19,095 nt of DNA from Rhodoferax sp. (GTDB lineage: Bacteria > Pseudomonadota > Gammaproteobacteria > Burkholderiales > Burkholderiaceae_C), in contig JAQTSL010000027.1 in assembly GCA_028711355.1 (NCBI GenBank), positions 1 through 19,095 of the forward strand. Direction: 5' to 3'. Of this stretch, positions 6,931 through 14,297 are shown piece after piece. The stretch's first letter is position 1. Each line of letters starts with the position of its first letter. The translations under genes were made by a program, and so were the position numbers. The notes under the pieces were generated by a model that was given only the letters and a program-made list of their open reading frames with translations, had not been told where the DNA came from and did no database searches.

Positions 6931-7862
6931 AGCCCCAGCATCAGTTGCAGGTTTTGCACCGCCGCACCGCTGGCGCCCTTGCCCAGGTTGTCCAGGCGCG
7001 CCACCAGCAGCGCGTGCCGAAAGCCGTCGGCCGCGTCACGGTTACCAAAGACCCGCAGCTCCATCACGTCCTGGCCCGCCAGCGCAACCGCGTCTAGCTT
7101 GTTGTCGGGTGATGCGTCCATCACCCTAACCCATTGGTCGCCGGCGTAATGACGCACCAGCGCTTCATGCAGGTCAGCCACCGTCGGCTTGCCGGGCAGT
7201 AAATCCAGATGCAGCGGCAGTTGCACCAGCATGCCCTGTTTGAAATTGCCCACCGATGGCACCAACAGCGGGCGCCGGGTCAGGCCGGTGCAGGCCATGA
7301 TCTCGGGTAAATGTTTGTGCTTGAGTCCCAGGCCATAGAGCTCGTAGGCGGGCGCGCTGCCCTGCTCATACGCCTCGATCATGGACCGGCCCCCACCCGA
7401 ATAGCCACTGACTGCGGGCAAACACAACGGAAAATCGCGCGGCATCAACCCGGCGTCCAGCAGTGGACGGATCAGTGCGATTGCCCCGGTGGCATAACAG
7501 CCCGGGTTGGCCACCCGGCGCGACTTGCGGATCGCCTCGCGCTGCCCCGGCGCCAGTTCTGCAAAGCCATAGACCCAGCCCGGTGCGGTGCGGTGGGCGG
7601 TGGAAGCGTCAATGATTTTTGGACCATTTTGGCTACTAGCCACTGTCATCTGGTCAATCATTGCAACAGATTCAATGGCAGCATCGTCGTGCAGGCACAG
7701 CACCACCAGGTCAGCTTGCGCCATCAGCGCGCGCTTGACGTGGGGGTTTTTGCGTTGCTGCGGTGCAATGCCCAACAACTCAATGCCGGGTATGTGTTGC
7801 AAGCGCTCGCGAATCTGCAGGCCGGTGGTACCGGCTTCGCCGTCGATAAAGATTTTTTGCAT
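6927..7862 (-). CDS. argC: N-acetyl-gamma-glutamyl-phosphate reductase, type 2
   Basis: This cytoplasmic enzyme reduces N-acetyl-glutamyl-5-phosphate to the semialdehyde with NADPH, the third step of arginine synthesis. At 311 residues it is the short (type 2) ArgC form. The N-terminal Rossmann motif is DGEAGTTGLQI (8-18), catalytic Cys122 sits in NPGCYATGA, and the histidine region GLKHKHLPEI follows at about 179-188. The start ATG at 7862 gives a full-length N-terminus; no strong ribosome-binding site is visible upstream. The TAA stop (6929-6927) lies inside the right terminal repeat of the element at 6749-6930, so the last residues (LMLGL) abut a mobile-looking sequence. The C-terminus seems complete for the family. 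It is divergent from sucC. Confidence 0.93.
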   Translation of the reverse strand: MQKIFIDGEAGTTGLQIRERLQHIPGIELLGIAPQQRKNPHVKRALMAQADLVVLCLHDDAAIESVAMIDQMTVASSQNGPKIIDASTAHRTAPGWVYGFAELAPGQREAIRKSRRVANPGCYATGAIALIRPLLDAGLMPRDFPLCLPAVSGYSGGGRSMIEAYEQGSAPAYELYGLGLKHKHLPEIMACTGLTRRPLLVPSVGNFKQGMLVQLPLHLDLLPGKPTVADLHEALVRHYAGDQWVRVMDASPDNKLDAVALAGQDVMELRVFGNRDAADGFRHALLVARLDNLGKGASGAAVQNLQLMLGL

Positions 7863-7978
7863 GGTGAATCAGAGGGGCTGAAAAGTGGTGACGTTGTAAG
7901 ACTGCCTCAAGTTTGACGCAATGCACCATGATACAGTCCGAAATTGTTTCAACCGGCGGCCACTGCCCATGCCCACCA

Positions 7979-8139
7979 GTACTCAGACGCAGAGGTATCG
8001 GAGCAAAATGAAAGTGATGGATTGGTGCCCAGGCTTAGGCGCAAACCGCAGACATAGCTGTAGCTATGGCGAGGATTTGCAACGCCAGCATGGGTGCGAA
8101 GACGCGCTTTCATGTTTCGATATTTCTGGGTCTGAGTAC
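7979..8139. repeat. Long imperfect inverted repeat, argC/sucC spacer
   Basis: The left arm begins GTACTCAGACGCAGA (7979) and the right arm ends TCTGGGTCTGAGTAC (8139). They pair well at the outer ends (GTACTCAGAC-x-CAGA-xx-TATCG) and again at ATGAAAG / CTTTCAT. Pairing is weaker in the middle and returns in the centre at CATAGCTGTAGCTATG (8053-8068), a near-perfect dyad. The whole is about 160 bp and would fold into one long interrupted hairpin. It starts 117 bp upstream of argC and ends 50 bp upstream of sucC. Short open frames exist on both strands across it, as expected of an inverted repeat, and look spurious. The rest of the 327-bp spacer (7863-7978, 8140-8189) shows nothing recognisable except the sucC ribosome-binding region AGAGAAAGAG. 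Confidence 0.75.
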
Positions 8140-8189
8140 CAGGCTTGCGCGTAGCGACTTTTCTTATCCATTCCTGAGAGAAAGAGCTC

Positions 8190-9353
8190 ATGAAAATTCA
8201 CGAGTACCAAGGCAAGGACATCTTGCGTCAGTTCGGTGTACCAGTGCCACGCGGCATTGCAGCTTTCACCGTTCAAGAAGCGGTCGAAGCCGCACAAAAA
8301 CTTGGTGGCCCAGTGTGGGTCGTCAAGGCCCAAATCCATGCCGGTGGCCGTGGCAAGGGCGGTGGCGTCAAAGTGGCCAAGACCATCGATGATGTGCGTC
8401 ACCTGGCTGGCGAGATTCTGGGTATGCAGCTCAAGACTCACCAAACCGGCCCGCTCGGCCAGAAAGTGCGCCGCCTCTACATTGAAGACGGTGCCGACAT
8501 CCAGAAAGAATATTACCTGTCGGTGGTGACCGATCGTGGGTCGCAAAAAGTGGCCTTTATTGCCTCTAGCGAAGGCGGTATGGACATCGAGGAAGTGGCG
8601 CGCAAGACGCCCGAGAAGATTGCCAAAGTGTTCGTCGATCCGCTGGTCGGCCTGACCCAGGCGCAGGGCGAAGAAATCGCGCGCGGCGTGGCGATGCCGG
8701 CCGATTCGCAAGCGCAGTTCATCGACGTCTGCCGCAAGCTCTATAAGTGCTACATGGACACCGACGCGTCGCTGGTCGAGATCAACCCCCTGAACCGTGA
8801 CGGCAAGGGCAACATCATCGCGCTGGACGCCAAGTTCAACTTTGACGACAACGCCACGTTCCGGCATCCGGAAATCACCGCGTTGCGCGACCTCGACGAA
8901 GAAGATCCGGCTGAAATTGAAGCCTCCAAGTTTGACCTGGCCTACATCAGCCTGGACGGCAGCATTGGCTGCCTGGTCAATGGCGCCGGTCTGGCGATGG
9001 CGACCATGGACACCATCAAGCTGTTCGGCGCTGAACCAGCCAACTTTTTGGATGTGGGTGGCGGTGCCACCCCCGAGAAGGTCACCGAAGCCTTCAAGAT
9101 CATGCTGAAAAACCCCAAGGTCAAGGCCATTCTGGTCAATATCTTTGGCGGCATCATGCGCTGTGACACCATTGCCACCGGCATCATCGCTGCGTGCAAG
9201 GCAACCAATCTGAGCGTGCCGCTAATTGTGCGCATGAAAGGCACCAATGAAGAGCTGGGCAAGAAACTGCTGGCCGACAGCGGCCTGCCCATCATCTCGG
9301 TGGACACCATGGCTGACGCGGCGCAAGCGTCGGTCAAAGCGGTTGCCAAATAA
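8190..9353 (+). CDS. sucC: Succinyl-CoA ligase [ADP-forming] subunit beta
   Basis: With SucD it interconverts succinyl-CoA, ADP and phosphate with succinate, CoA and ATP, the substrate-level phosphorylation step of the TCA cycle in the cytoplasm. The 387-residue length is normal. The N-terminal ATP-grasp fold begins MKIHEYQGKDILRQFGVPVP. The nucleotide-binding strand VVKAQIHAGGRGKGGGVK is at about 44-61, the metal-site segment LVEINPL at about 195-201 and ALDAKFNFDDNA at about 211-222. The C-terminal CoA-ligase domain carries VNGAGLAMATMD and VNIFGGIMRCD. The ATG at 8190 is preceded by a purine-rich AGAGAAAGAG. sucD follows after 73 bp. A long inverted repeat ends 50 bp upstream and may lie in the 5' leader. 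Confidence 0.98.
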   Translation: MKIHEYQGKDILRQFGVPVPRGIAAFTVQEAVEAAQKLGGPVWVVKAQIHAGGRGKGGGVKVAKTIDDVRHLAGEILGMQLKTHQTGPLGQKVRRLYIEDGADIQKEYYLSVVTDRGSQKVAFIASSEGGMDIEEVARKTPEKIAKVFVDPLVGLTQAQGEEIARGVAMPADSQAQFIDVCRKLYKCYMDTDASLVEINPLNRDGKGNIIALDAKFNFDDNATFRHPEITALRDLDEEDPAEIEASKFDLAYISLDGSIGCLVNGAGLAMATMDTIKLFGAEPANFLDVGGGATPEKVTEAFKIMLKNPKVKAILVNIFGGIMRCDTIATGIIAACKATNLSVPLIVRMKGTNEELGKKLLADSGLPIISVDTMADAAQASVKAVAK

Positions 9354-9366
9354 TGTGAAACCTTGT

Positions 9367-9407
9367 GGGACAGAGCGCAACAGCGTCAATCGCGCCCGCG
9401 CTGTCCC
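9367..9407. other. Stem-loop between sucC and sucD
   Basis: GGGACAG (9367-9373) pairs perfectly with CTGTCCC (9401-9407), with further GC pairing just inside (AGCGC / GCGCG). No T-run follows, so it is not an intrinsic terminator. In an operon spacer such a hairpin could protect or separate the two messages or tune the subunit ratio. Confidence 0.5.
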
Positions 9408-9426
9408 CAACTGATCAGGAAACATC

Positions 9427-10320
9427 ATGTCCATCTTCATCAATAAAGACACCAAAGTCATCACCCAGGGTATTACTGGCAAGACTGGCCAATTCCACAC
9501 GGAAAAATGCCAGGAATACGCCAACGGCAAAAACTGCTTTGTCGCTGGCGTCAACCCAAAGAAGGCCGGCGAATCAATCTTCAACATTCCAATCTTCGCC
9601 TCGGTCAAGGACGCCGCCGCTGCCACCGGTGCTACCGTCAGCGTGATTTACGTGCCGCCGGCCGGTGCCGCTGCCGCCATCTGGGAGGCCGCCGAGGCCA
9701 ACCTGGACCTGGCGATCTGCATCACTGAGGGCATCCCGATCCGGGATATGCTCGAAGTGCGTAACCGCATGAAAGCCAAGGAAGCTGCGGGTGGCAAAAA
9801 GACTTTGCTACTGGGCCCGAACTGCCCCGGTCTGATCACGCCCGACGAAATCAAGATCGGCATCATGCCGGGTCACATTCACCGCAAAGGCCGCGTCGGT
9901 GTGGTCAGCCGCTCCGGCACACTGACCTACGAAGCCGTGGCGCAATTGACCGAGCTTGGCATTGGCCAGAGCAGTGCCGTCGGCATCGGCGGTGACCCAA
10001 TCAATGGCCTCAAGCACATCGACGTGATGCAGGCCTTCAACGACGACCCCGATACCGACGCCGTCATCATGATCGGCGAAATTGGTGGTCCGGATGAGGC
10101 CGAAGCGGCGCGTTGGTGCAAACTCAACATGAAAAAGCCGATCGTTGGCTTTATCGCGGGCGTGACGGCACCCGCCGGTAAGCGCATGGGCCACGCCGGC
10201 GCGCTGATCTCGGGCGGTGGCGATACCGCCGAAGCCAAGCTGGCGGTGATGGAAGAATGTGGCTTCAAGGTCACGCGCAACCCGTCTGAAATGGGCCGGC
10301 TGCTGCAGGCCATGCTGTAA
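9427..10320 (+). CDS. sucD: Succinyl-CoA ligase [ADP-forming] subunit alpha
   Basis: This is the CoA-binding, phospho-histidine subunit of succinyl-CoA synthetase. The 297-residue protein starts MSIFINKDTKVITQGITGKTG, the CoA-binding Rossmann entry. It carries GPNCPGLITP (130-139) and the phosphorylated His256 in KRMGHAGALI, with SGGGDTAEAK after it. Its partner is SucC, encoded 73 bp upstream. The ATG at 9427 follows AGGAAA, a fair ribosome-binding site. A strong intrinsic terminator at 10366-10400 ends the operon, so sucCD forms a complete two-gene unit here, separate from the other TCA genes. Confidence 0.98.
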   Translation: MSIFINKDTKVITQGITGKTGQFHTEKCQEYANGKNCFVAGVNPKKAGESIFNIPIFASVKDAAAATGATVSVIYVPPAGAAAAIWEAAEANLDLAICITEGIPIRDMLEVRNRMKAKEAAGGKKTLLLGPNCPGLITPDEIKIGIMPGHIHRKGRVGVVSRSGTLTYEAVAQLTELGIGQSSAVGIGGDPINGLKHIDVMQAFNDDPDTDAVIMIGEIGGPDEAEAARWCKLNMKKPIVGFIAGVTAPAGKRMGHAGALISGGGDTAEAKLAVMEECGFKVTRNPSEMGRLLQAML

Positions 10321-10365
10321 TCGCTCTCGTTGCTGCGCAGCGCCCTGCGGCACCGCACACTGCAC

Positions 10366-10400
10366 AAGCCGGATGTCTTGGTGGACAATCCGGCTTTTTT
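10366..10400 (+). terminator. Intrinsic terminator after sucD
   Basis: The stem AAGCCGGAT (10366-10374) pairs with ATCCGGCTT (10388-10396) around a 13-nt loop, followed by a T-run to 10400. This is a textbook Rho-independent terminator for sucCD. Confidence 0.92.
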
Positions 10401-10428
10401 CTGAGTCCACCGCTTCTAAACATCTGCC

Positions 10429-11136
10429 ATGGAAGAATTTTTAACCGTCCACTTCTGGGTTGCCGTGGGGCAGATCATCCTGATCGACGTCCTGCTTGGT
10501 GGCGACAACGCGGTGGTGATCGCCATGGCGTGCCGCGGGCTGCCACCAAAGCAACGTTTCAAAGGGATCATGCTGGGCACGGCCGGTGCCATCGTGCTGC
10601 GCATCGTGCTGATTGCATTTGCGCTGACGCTGCTACAGGTGCCGTACCTGAAACTGGTCGGTGCGACCCTGCTGTTGTGGATTGGTGTCAAGCTGATGGT
10701 GCCCCAGGAAGAAGGTCACTCAACCATGCAAACCAGCGCGCAACTGTGGACAGCGGTCAAGACGGTGATCGTCGCCGACCTGGTGATGAGTCTGGACAAC
10801 GTGATGGCCATCGCCGGCGCTGCCACCACGGCGGGCGAGCAACATCAGTTGATATTGGTGATCTTTGGTCTGATGGTCAGCATTCCGCTGATCATTGGCG
10901 GCAGCCAGTTGATCCTGAAGCTGATGGATCGCTTCCCTTTCATCATCAACCTGGGTGGCATGCTGCTAGGCTGGATCGCACTGACCATGGCGCATACGGA
11001 TCCGGCGCTGGTCGCCCATTTACCGCAGGGCGGGCTCTGGCACTATGCGCTGGGGCTGGCCGGCGCGGCACTGGTGCTGCTACTTGGAACCTTTTTCAAG
11101 CGCCGGATGCAGCGCAAACCGCTACCACCCGCATGA
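10429..11136 (+). CDS. TerC-family integral membrane protein
   Basis: This 235-residue protein has about seven hydrophobic segments and belongs to the TerC / YjbE group. The family shows two inverted halves, each with an acidic intramembrane motif: IDVLLGGDNAVVIAMA (Asp20, Asp26, Asn27) and ADLVMSLDNVMAIAGA (Asp117, Asp123, Asn124). Related proteins have been linked to manganese export or metalation of secreted proteins, and in tellurite operons to resistance. No ter genes are adjacent, so a housekeeping metal-ion role is the better guess. The ATG at 10429 has no clear ribosome-binding site but begins at the expected place for the family. There is no yybP-ykoY-like structured leader in the 28 bp between the terminator and the start. 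It is transcribed away from sucCD and 87 bp ahead of the FHA gene. Confidence 0.85.
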   Translation: MEEFLTVHFWVAVGQIILIDVLLGGDNAVVIAMACRGLPPKQRFKGIMLGTAGAIVLRIVLIAFALTLLQVPYLKLVGATLLLWIGVKLMVPQEEGHSTMQTSAQLWTAVKTVIVADLVMSLDNVMAIAGAATTAGEQHQLILVIFGLMVSIPLIIGGSQLILKLMDRFPFIINLGGMLLGWIALTMAHTDPALVAHLPQGGLWHYALGLAGAALVLLLGTFFKRRMQRKPLPPA

Positions 11137-11173
11137 CCGCTGCATGCCAGGTGCAGAACCGGTCGAACGACAT

Positions 11174-11203
11174 TTGGCGCCCCCGTCCCAAAAACAATAT
11201 ACT
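11174..11203 (+). promoter_or_regulatory. Sigma-70-type promoter of the FHA/ATPase pair
   Basis: TTGGCG (11174-11179) and TATACT (11198-11203) are separated by 18 bp. The -10 is close to consensus. Transcription would begin about 10-15 bp before the GGAGG ribosome-binding site of the FHA gene at 11224. Read by eye only. Confidence 0.5.
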
Positions 11204-11223
11204 GCGCGGGCCTGGAGGTATTC

Positions 11224-11820
11224 ATGCCAAAAATTACCGTCATGATGGATGGTGCCATTCTCAATCAAATCGATTTGACCAAGGAGTCCACCACGTTGGG
11301 GCGCAGGCCTTGCAACGACATCGTGCTTGACCACCTGACCGTCAGTGGTGAACACGCCGTCTTGCATCTACTGGGCAGCGGGGTGTCGGTGCAAGACCTG
11401 GACAGCACCAACGGCACTTATCTTGGCGGGAAAGCCATCAAAAATGAAGATTTGCAGCACGGTGATGTGCTCGAGATCGGCAAGTACCGCCTGAAATTCG
11501 AGGCCGATCCAGCGTCTGAGGGTACCGGGGCGCCGGTCACAGCACCCGGCGCAGCGGCTTTAAGCGGTTTGATCAAAGTACTTTCCGGACCGGCTGCGGG
11601 GCGCGAAATGTCACTTGCCAAAGTGGTCACAACCATCGGTAAACCAGGCATCTCGGTGGCGGCCATTACGCAACGTCACAACAGCTTTTTTGTACATCAG
11701 GTCCAAGGCAGCGACCGCCTGACCATCAACGGCGAAAACGTTGGCGAAAACCCCTGTGTTCTGCAACACGGTGACCGGATCGTGCTGGCCGGCACCGAAA
11801 TGCAGTTTCTCAATGCCTGA
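11224..11820 (+). CDS. Tandem FHA-domain protein
   Basis: This 198-residue, probably cytoplasmic protein has no signal peptide or membrane segment. The first FHA domain (about 1-95) is canonical: GRRPCNDIVL with Arg27, Ser41 and His44 (TVSGEHA), and DLDSTNGTYLGG with Asn63, the residues that grip phosphothreonine. After an Ala/Pro/Gly linker (about 96-115) a second FHA-like half follows (about 116-198). Its strand pattern is TTIGKPG...LTINGEN...LQHGDRIVLAGTEMQF, but the Ser/His pair and the arginine are not conserved, so it probably does not bind phosphothreonine. GGAGG precedes the ATG well. The next gene, 71 bp on, encodes a GAF-domain secretion ATPase, so the FHA protein may link Ser/Thr phosphorylation to that motor. 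No kinase or phosphatase gene is in the window. Confidence 0.88.
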   Translation: MPKITVMMDGAILNQIDLTKESTTLGRRPCNDIVLDHLTVSGEHAVLHLLGSGVSVQDLDSTNGTYLGGKAIKNEDLQHGDVLEIGKYRLKFEADPASEGTGAPVTAPGAAALSGLIKVLSGPAAGREMSLAKVVTTIGKPGISVAAITQRHNSFFVHQVQGSDRLTINGENVGENPCVLQHGDRIVLAGTEMQFLNA

Positions 11821-11891
11821 GCACCTGACCTGGCGTTCCACCTTACTGAGCAAAACCTGGCTGTAACATTTGATATGCCCCTACTCTCTGT

Positions 11892-14261
11892 ATGAACACT
11901 GGTGTCAAACTACCCACTGAACGCTCCGGAATGACGTTTGAAGCGTTGTTCTACAAGCAACTACAGCACGTCACGGCACGCATTCATGATACCGACAACA
12001 TCGAGCAAATCATGCTCGACGCCAGTCAGGACATCTGCAAGCTGTTCAATGCCGACCGGCTCACGCTGTACGTCGTCAACGAAGACCAGACCGCCATCGT
12101 CTCCAAGGTCAAGACCGGCCTGAACAGCAGCCGTGACCTGAAGCTGCCGATTTCCCCGCAGAGCATTGCCGGTTACGTCGCCTTCAGCCGAAAATTGGTG
12201 AATCTGTCCGACGTCTATGACGACGAGGCACTCAAGAAAATCCATCCTTTGCTGACTTTCCTGAAGGAAGTGGACAAGCGTTCTGGCTACCGCACCCAAC
12301 AGATGATGGTCGCCCCGATTCTGGAGGGCGACGCCCTGTATGGCGTATTGCAGGTCATCAACAACAAGAGCAACGAGCCCTTTGGCGAGCTTGAGCTCGA
12401 AGGTATCTCGCAGTTGTGTAAAACCATGGCCACCGCCATTCGTCACCGCATTCATGAGGCCGAGGACGGTGTGCGCCGAATGTCCACCAAGTACGACGGA
12501 TTGGTGGCAGACGGCGTGATGACGGCCGCCGAGATGCAGAAATGCCTGCAGGATGCGCGCGAGCAAGGCCAGTCGGTCGAACATGTACTGCGTACCCAGT
12601 ACCAGGTGCGCTCGGGTCAGATCGGGCCGTCGTTGGCGAAATTTTTTGGCGTACTCTACGAACCTTGGACCGAGGGCCGGATTCGTGCCGATGCACTGCA
12701 CGGCGCCCTCAAGCGCGAGTTCATCGAGGAACAGGGCTGGGTACCACTGGAAGATTCGCCGGATGGTCTGGTAGTGATGTGCCTGGATCCAGAGGCGGTG
12801 CGCAGTTCACGCATCGTCCCGCAAGTGTTCCCACGTATCACCAAGTTTTCGTACCGTGTCACGACGCACGCTGAGTTTCACGACACGCTGAACCAGATTT
12901 TTGGACTCGAAAATGCGGGCGGCAGCATCGATGAAATGCTGGCCGACATGGACAGTGCCCCGACGGATGACAGCAACGCCGACGATTCACTGGAATCGGC
13001 AGCGGCCGACAACGAACTGGTCAAATTCGTCAACAAAGTCATTTTGGACGCCTACCACCAGGGTGTTTCAGACATCCACATCGAGCCCATGCCAGGCAAG
13101 CTCAAAACCGGCATCCGGTTCCGCGTCGATGGCTCGTTGCAGCCGTATATCGAGGTGCCGTCGCACTTCAGACAAGCCATGGTGACACGGCTCAAGATCA
13201 TGTGCGACCTGGACATTTCCGAACGCCGCAAACCGCAGGACGGCAAGATCAAGTTCAAGAAATACGGCCCGGCCGACATCGAATTGCGTGTTGCCACCAT
13301 CCCTTCGGCCGGTGGTGTCGAAGACGTGGTGATGCGGATTCTGGCAGCGGGCGAGCCGATCCCGCTGGAAAAACTGGGCCTGACCGCGCACAACATGGAC
13401 CGCGTGCTGCGCACGGTCGAAAAGCCCTACGGCCTGTTCTACGTGTGTGGCCCAACCGGTTCCGGTAAAACCACCACGCTGCACTCGATCCTGAAGCATC
13501 TCAACAAGCCCGACACCAAAATCTGGACCGCCGAAGACCCGGTTGAAATCACCCAAAAGGGATTGCGCCAGGTACAGATCAACCGCAAGGCCGGTATCGA
13601 CTTTGCGTTGATCATGCGCGCGTTCCTGCGTGCCGACCCCGACATCATCATGGTCGGTGAGTCGCGTGACCATGAAACCGTGGCGATGGGTGTTGAAGCG
13701 TCGCTGACCGGGCACCTGGTGTTCTCCACACTGCACACCAATTCAGCGCCCGAATCGATCACCCGCTTGCTCGACATGGGCATGGACCCGTTCAATTTTG
13801 CCGACGCCCTGCTGGGCATCCTGGCGCAACGGTTGGCCAAAAAACTATGTGCCTGCAAAGAGGCTTACACCCCTGACGAGGAAGAGCTGCGCCTGTTCGC
13901 CACCGAATACGCCGAAGAGCTGCGCCACTCTGCCGCCTGGAAAGCCGACTATGCAGGCGAATTGGACAAACTCATTACCGGTTGGAAGCAGCAGTACGCG
14001 CAGGACGGTGTGCTACAGTTTTACCGCCATGTGGGTTGCGACAAGTGCAACCAGACCGGCTACAAGGGTCGGGTCGGTCTGCACGAATTGCTGATTGCCG
14101 ACGAAGATATCAAGAAACTGATCCAGGAGCGTGCGCGGGTTGCCCAGGTTTTTGCCGCTGCGGTTGAGGGCGGTATGCGCACCCTGAAGATGGACGGCAT
14201 GGAAAAAGTCATGATGGGCCTGACCGACCTGAAGATGGTACGTTCGGTCTGTATCAAGTAG
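11892..14261 (+). CDS. GspE/PilB-type ATPase with N-terminal GAF domain
   Basis: The protein has 789 residues. A GAF domain (about 25-190) carries the typical FNADRLTLYVV strand, an ISPQSIAGYVAFSRK helix-turn, and MMVAPILEGDALYGVLQVINN. A T2SSE-N/MshEN-like domain (about 200-335) includes YDGLVADGVMTAAEMQKCL and LAKFFGVLYEPW. The ATPase core (about 375-789) has Walker A GPTGSGKTT (520-528), an Asp box IWTAEDPVEI (544-553), Walker B ADPDIIMVGE (581-590), and a His box GHLVFSTLHTN (607-617). A tetracysteine metal site follows (Cys653, Cys655, Cys716, Cys719). Such hexamers power type II secretion or type IV pilus assembly. An arginine-finger region reads GESRDHETV instead of the more usual GEIRDLETA. 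No pilin, PilC or secretin genes are adjacent. The ATG at 11892 lacks a clear ribosome-binding site; an in-frame ATG at 11931 would shorten it by 13 residues. Confidence 0.9.
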   Translation: MNTGVKLPTERSGMTFEALFYKQLQHVTARIHDTDNIEQIMLDASQDICKLFNADRLTLYVVNEDQTAIVSKVKTGLNSSRDLKLPISPQSIAGYVAFSRKLVNLSDVYDDEALKKIHPLLTFLKEVDKRSGYRTQQMMVAPILEGDALYGVLQVINNKSNEPFGELELEGISQLCKTMATAIRHRIHEAEDGVRRMSTKYDGLVADGVMTAAEMQKCLQDAREQGQSVEHVLRTQYQVRSGQIGPSLAKFFGVLYEPWTEGRIRADALHGALKREFIEEQGWVPLEDSPDGLVVMCLDPEAVRSSRIVPQVFPRITKFSYRVTTHAEFHDTLNQIFGLENAGGSIDEMLADMDSAPTDDSNADDSLESAAADNELVKFVNKVILDAYHQGVSDIHIEPMPGKLKTGIRFRVDGSLQPYIEVPSHFRQAMVTRLKIMCDLDISERRKPQDGKIKFKKYGPADIELRVATIPSAGGVEDVVMRILAAGEPIPLEKLGLTAHNMDRVLRTVEKPYGLFYVCGPTGSGKTTTLHSILKHLNKPDTKIWTAEDPVEITQKGLRQVQINRKAGIDFALIMRAFLRADPDIIMVGESRDHETVAMGVEASLTGHLVFSTLHTNSAPESITRLLDMGMDPFNFADALLGILAQRLAKKLCACKEAYTPDEEELRLFATEYAEELRHSAAWKADYAGELDKLITGWKQQYAQDGVLQFYRHVGCDKCNQTGYKGRVGLHELLIADEDIKKLIQERARVAQVFAAAVEGGMRTLKMDGMEKVMMGLTDLKMVRSVCIK

Positions 14262-14297
14262 CACCTCACATAGCGCCGCAAACCACCCGGCCCAGAG

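Noticed and set aside
7921..8191. Two small open frames, one per strand, in the argC/sucC spacer
   Set aside because: They translate the two arms of the same inverted repeat, so similar peptides appear on both strands; no ribosome-binding site or family supports them.
8064..8867. Long open frame on the minus strand opposite sucC (267 codons)
   Set aside because: It is antisense to the certain gene sucC, has no recognisable family and arises from GC-biased codon usage.
10401..10428. Possible manganese (yybP-ykoY) riboswitch ahead of the TerC-family gene
   Set aside because: Only 28 bp separate the sucD terminator and the start codon, too short for that riboswitch.
14265..14297. Convergent gap between the GAF-ATPase and the glutamine-synthetase-like gene, checked for a shared terminator
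   Set aside because: Only a weak CCCAG/CTGGG pairing near 14291-14308 and no T-run on either strand.
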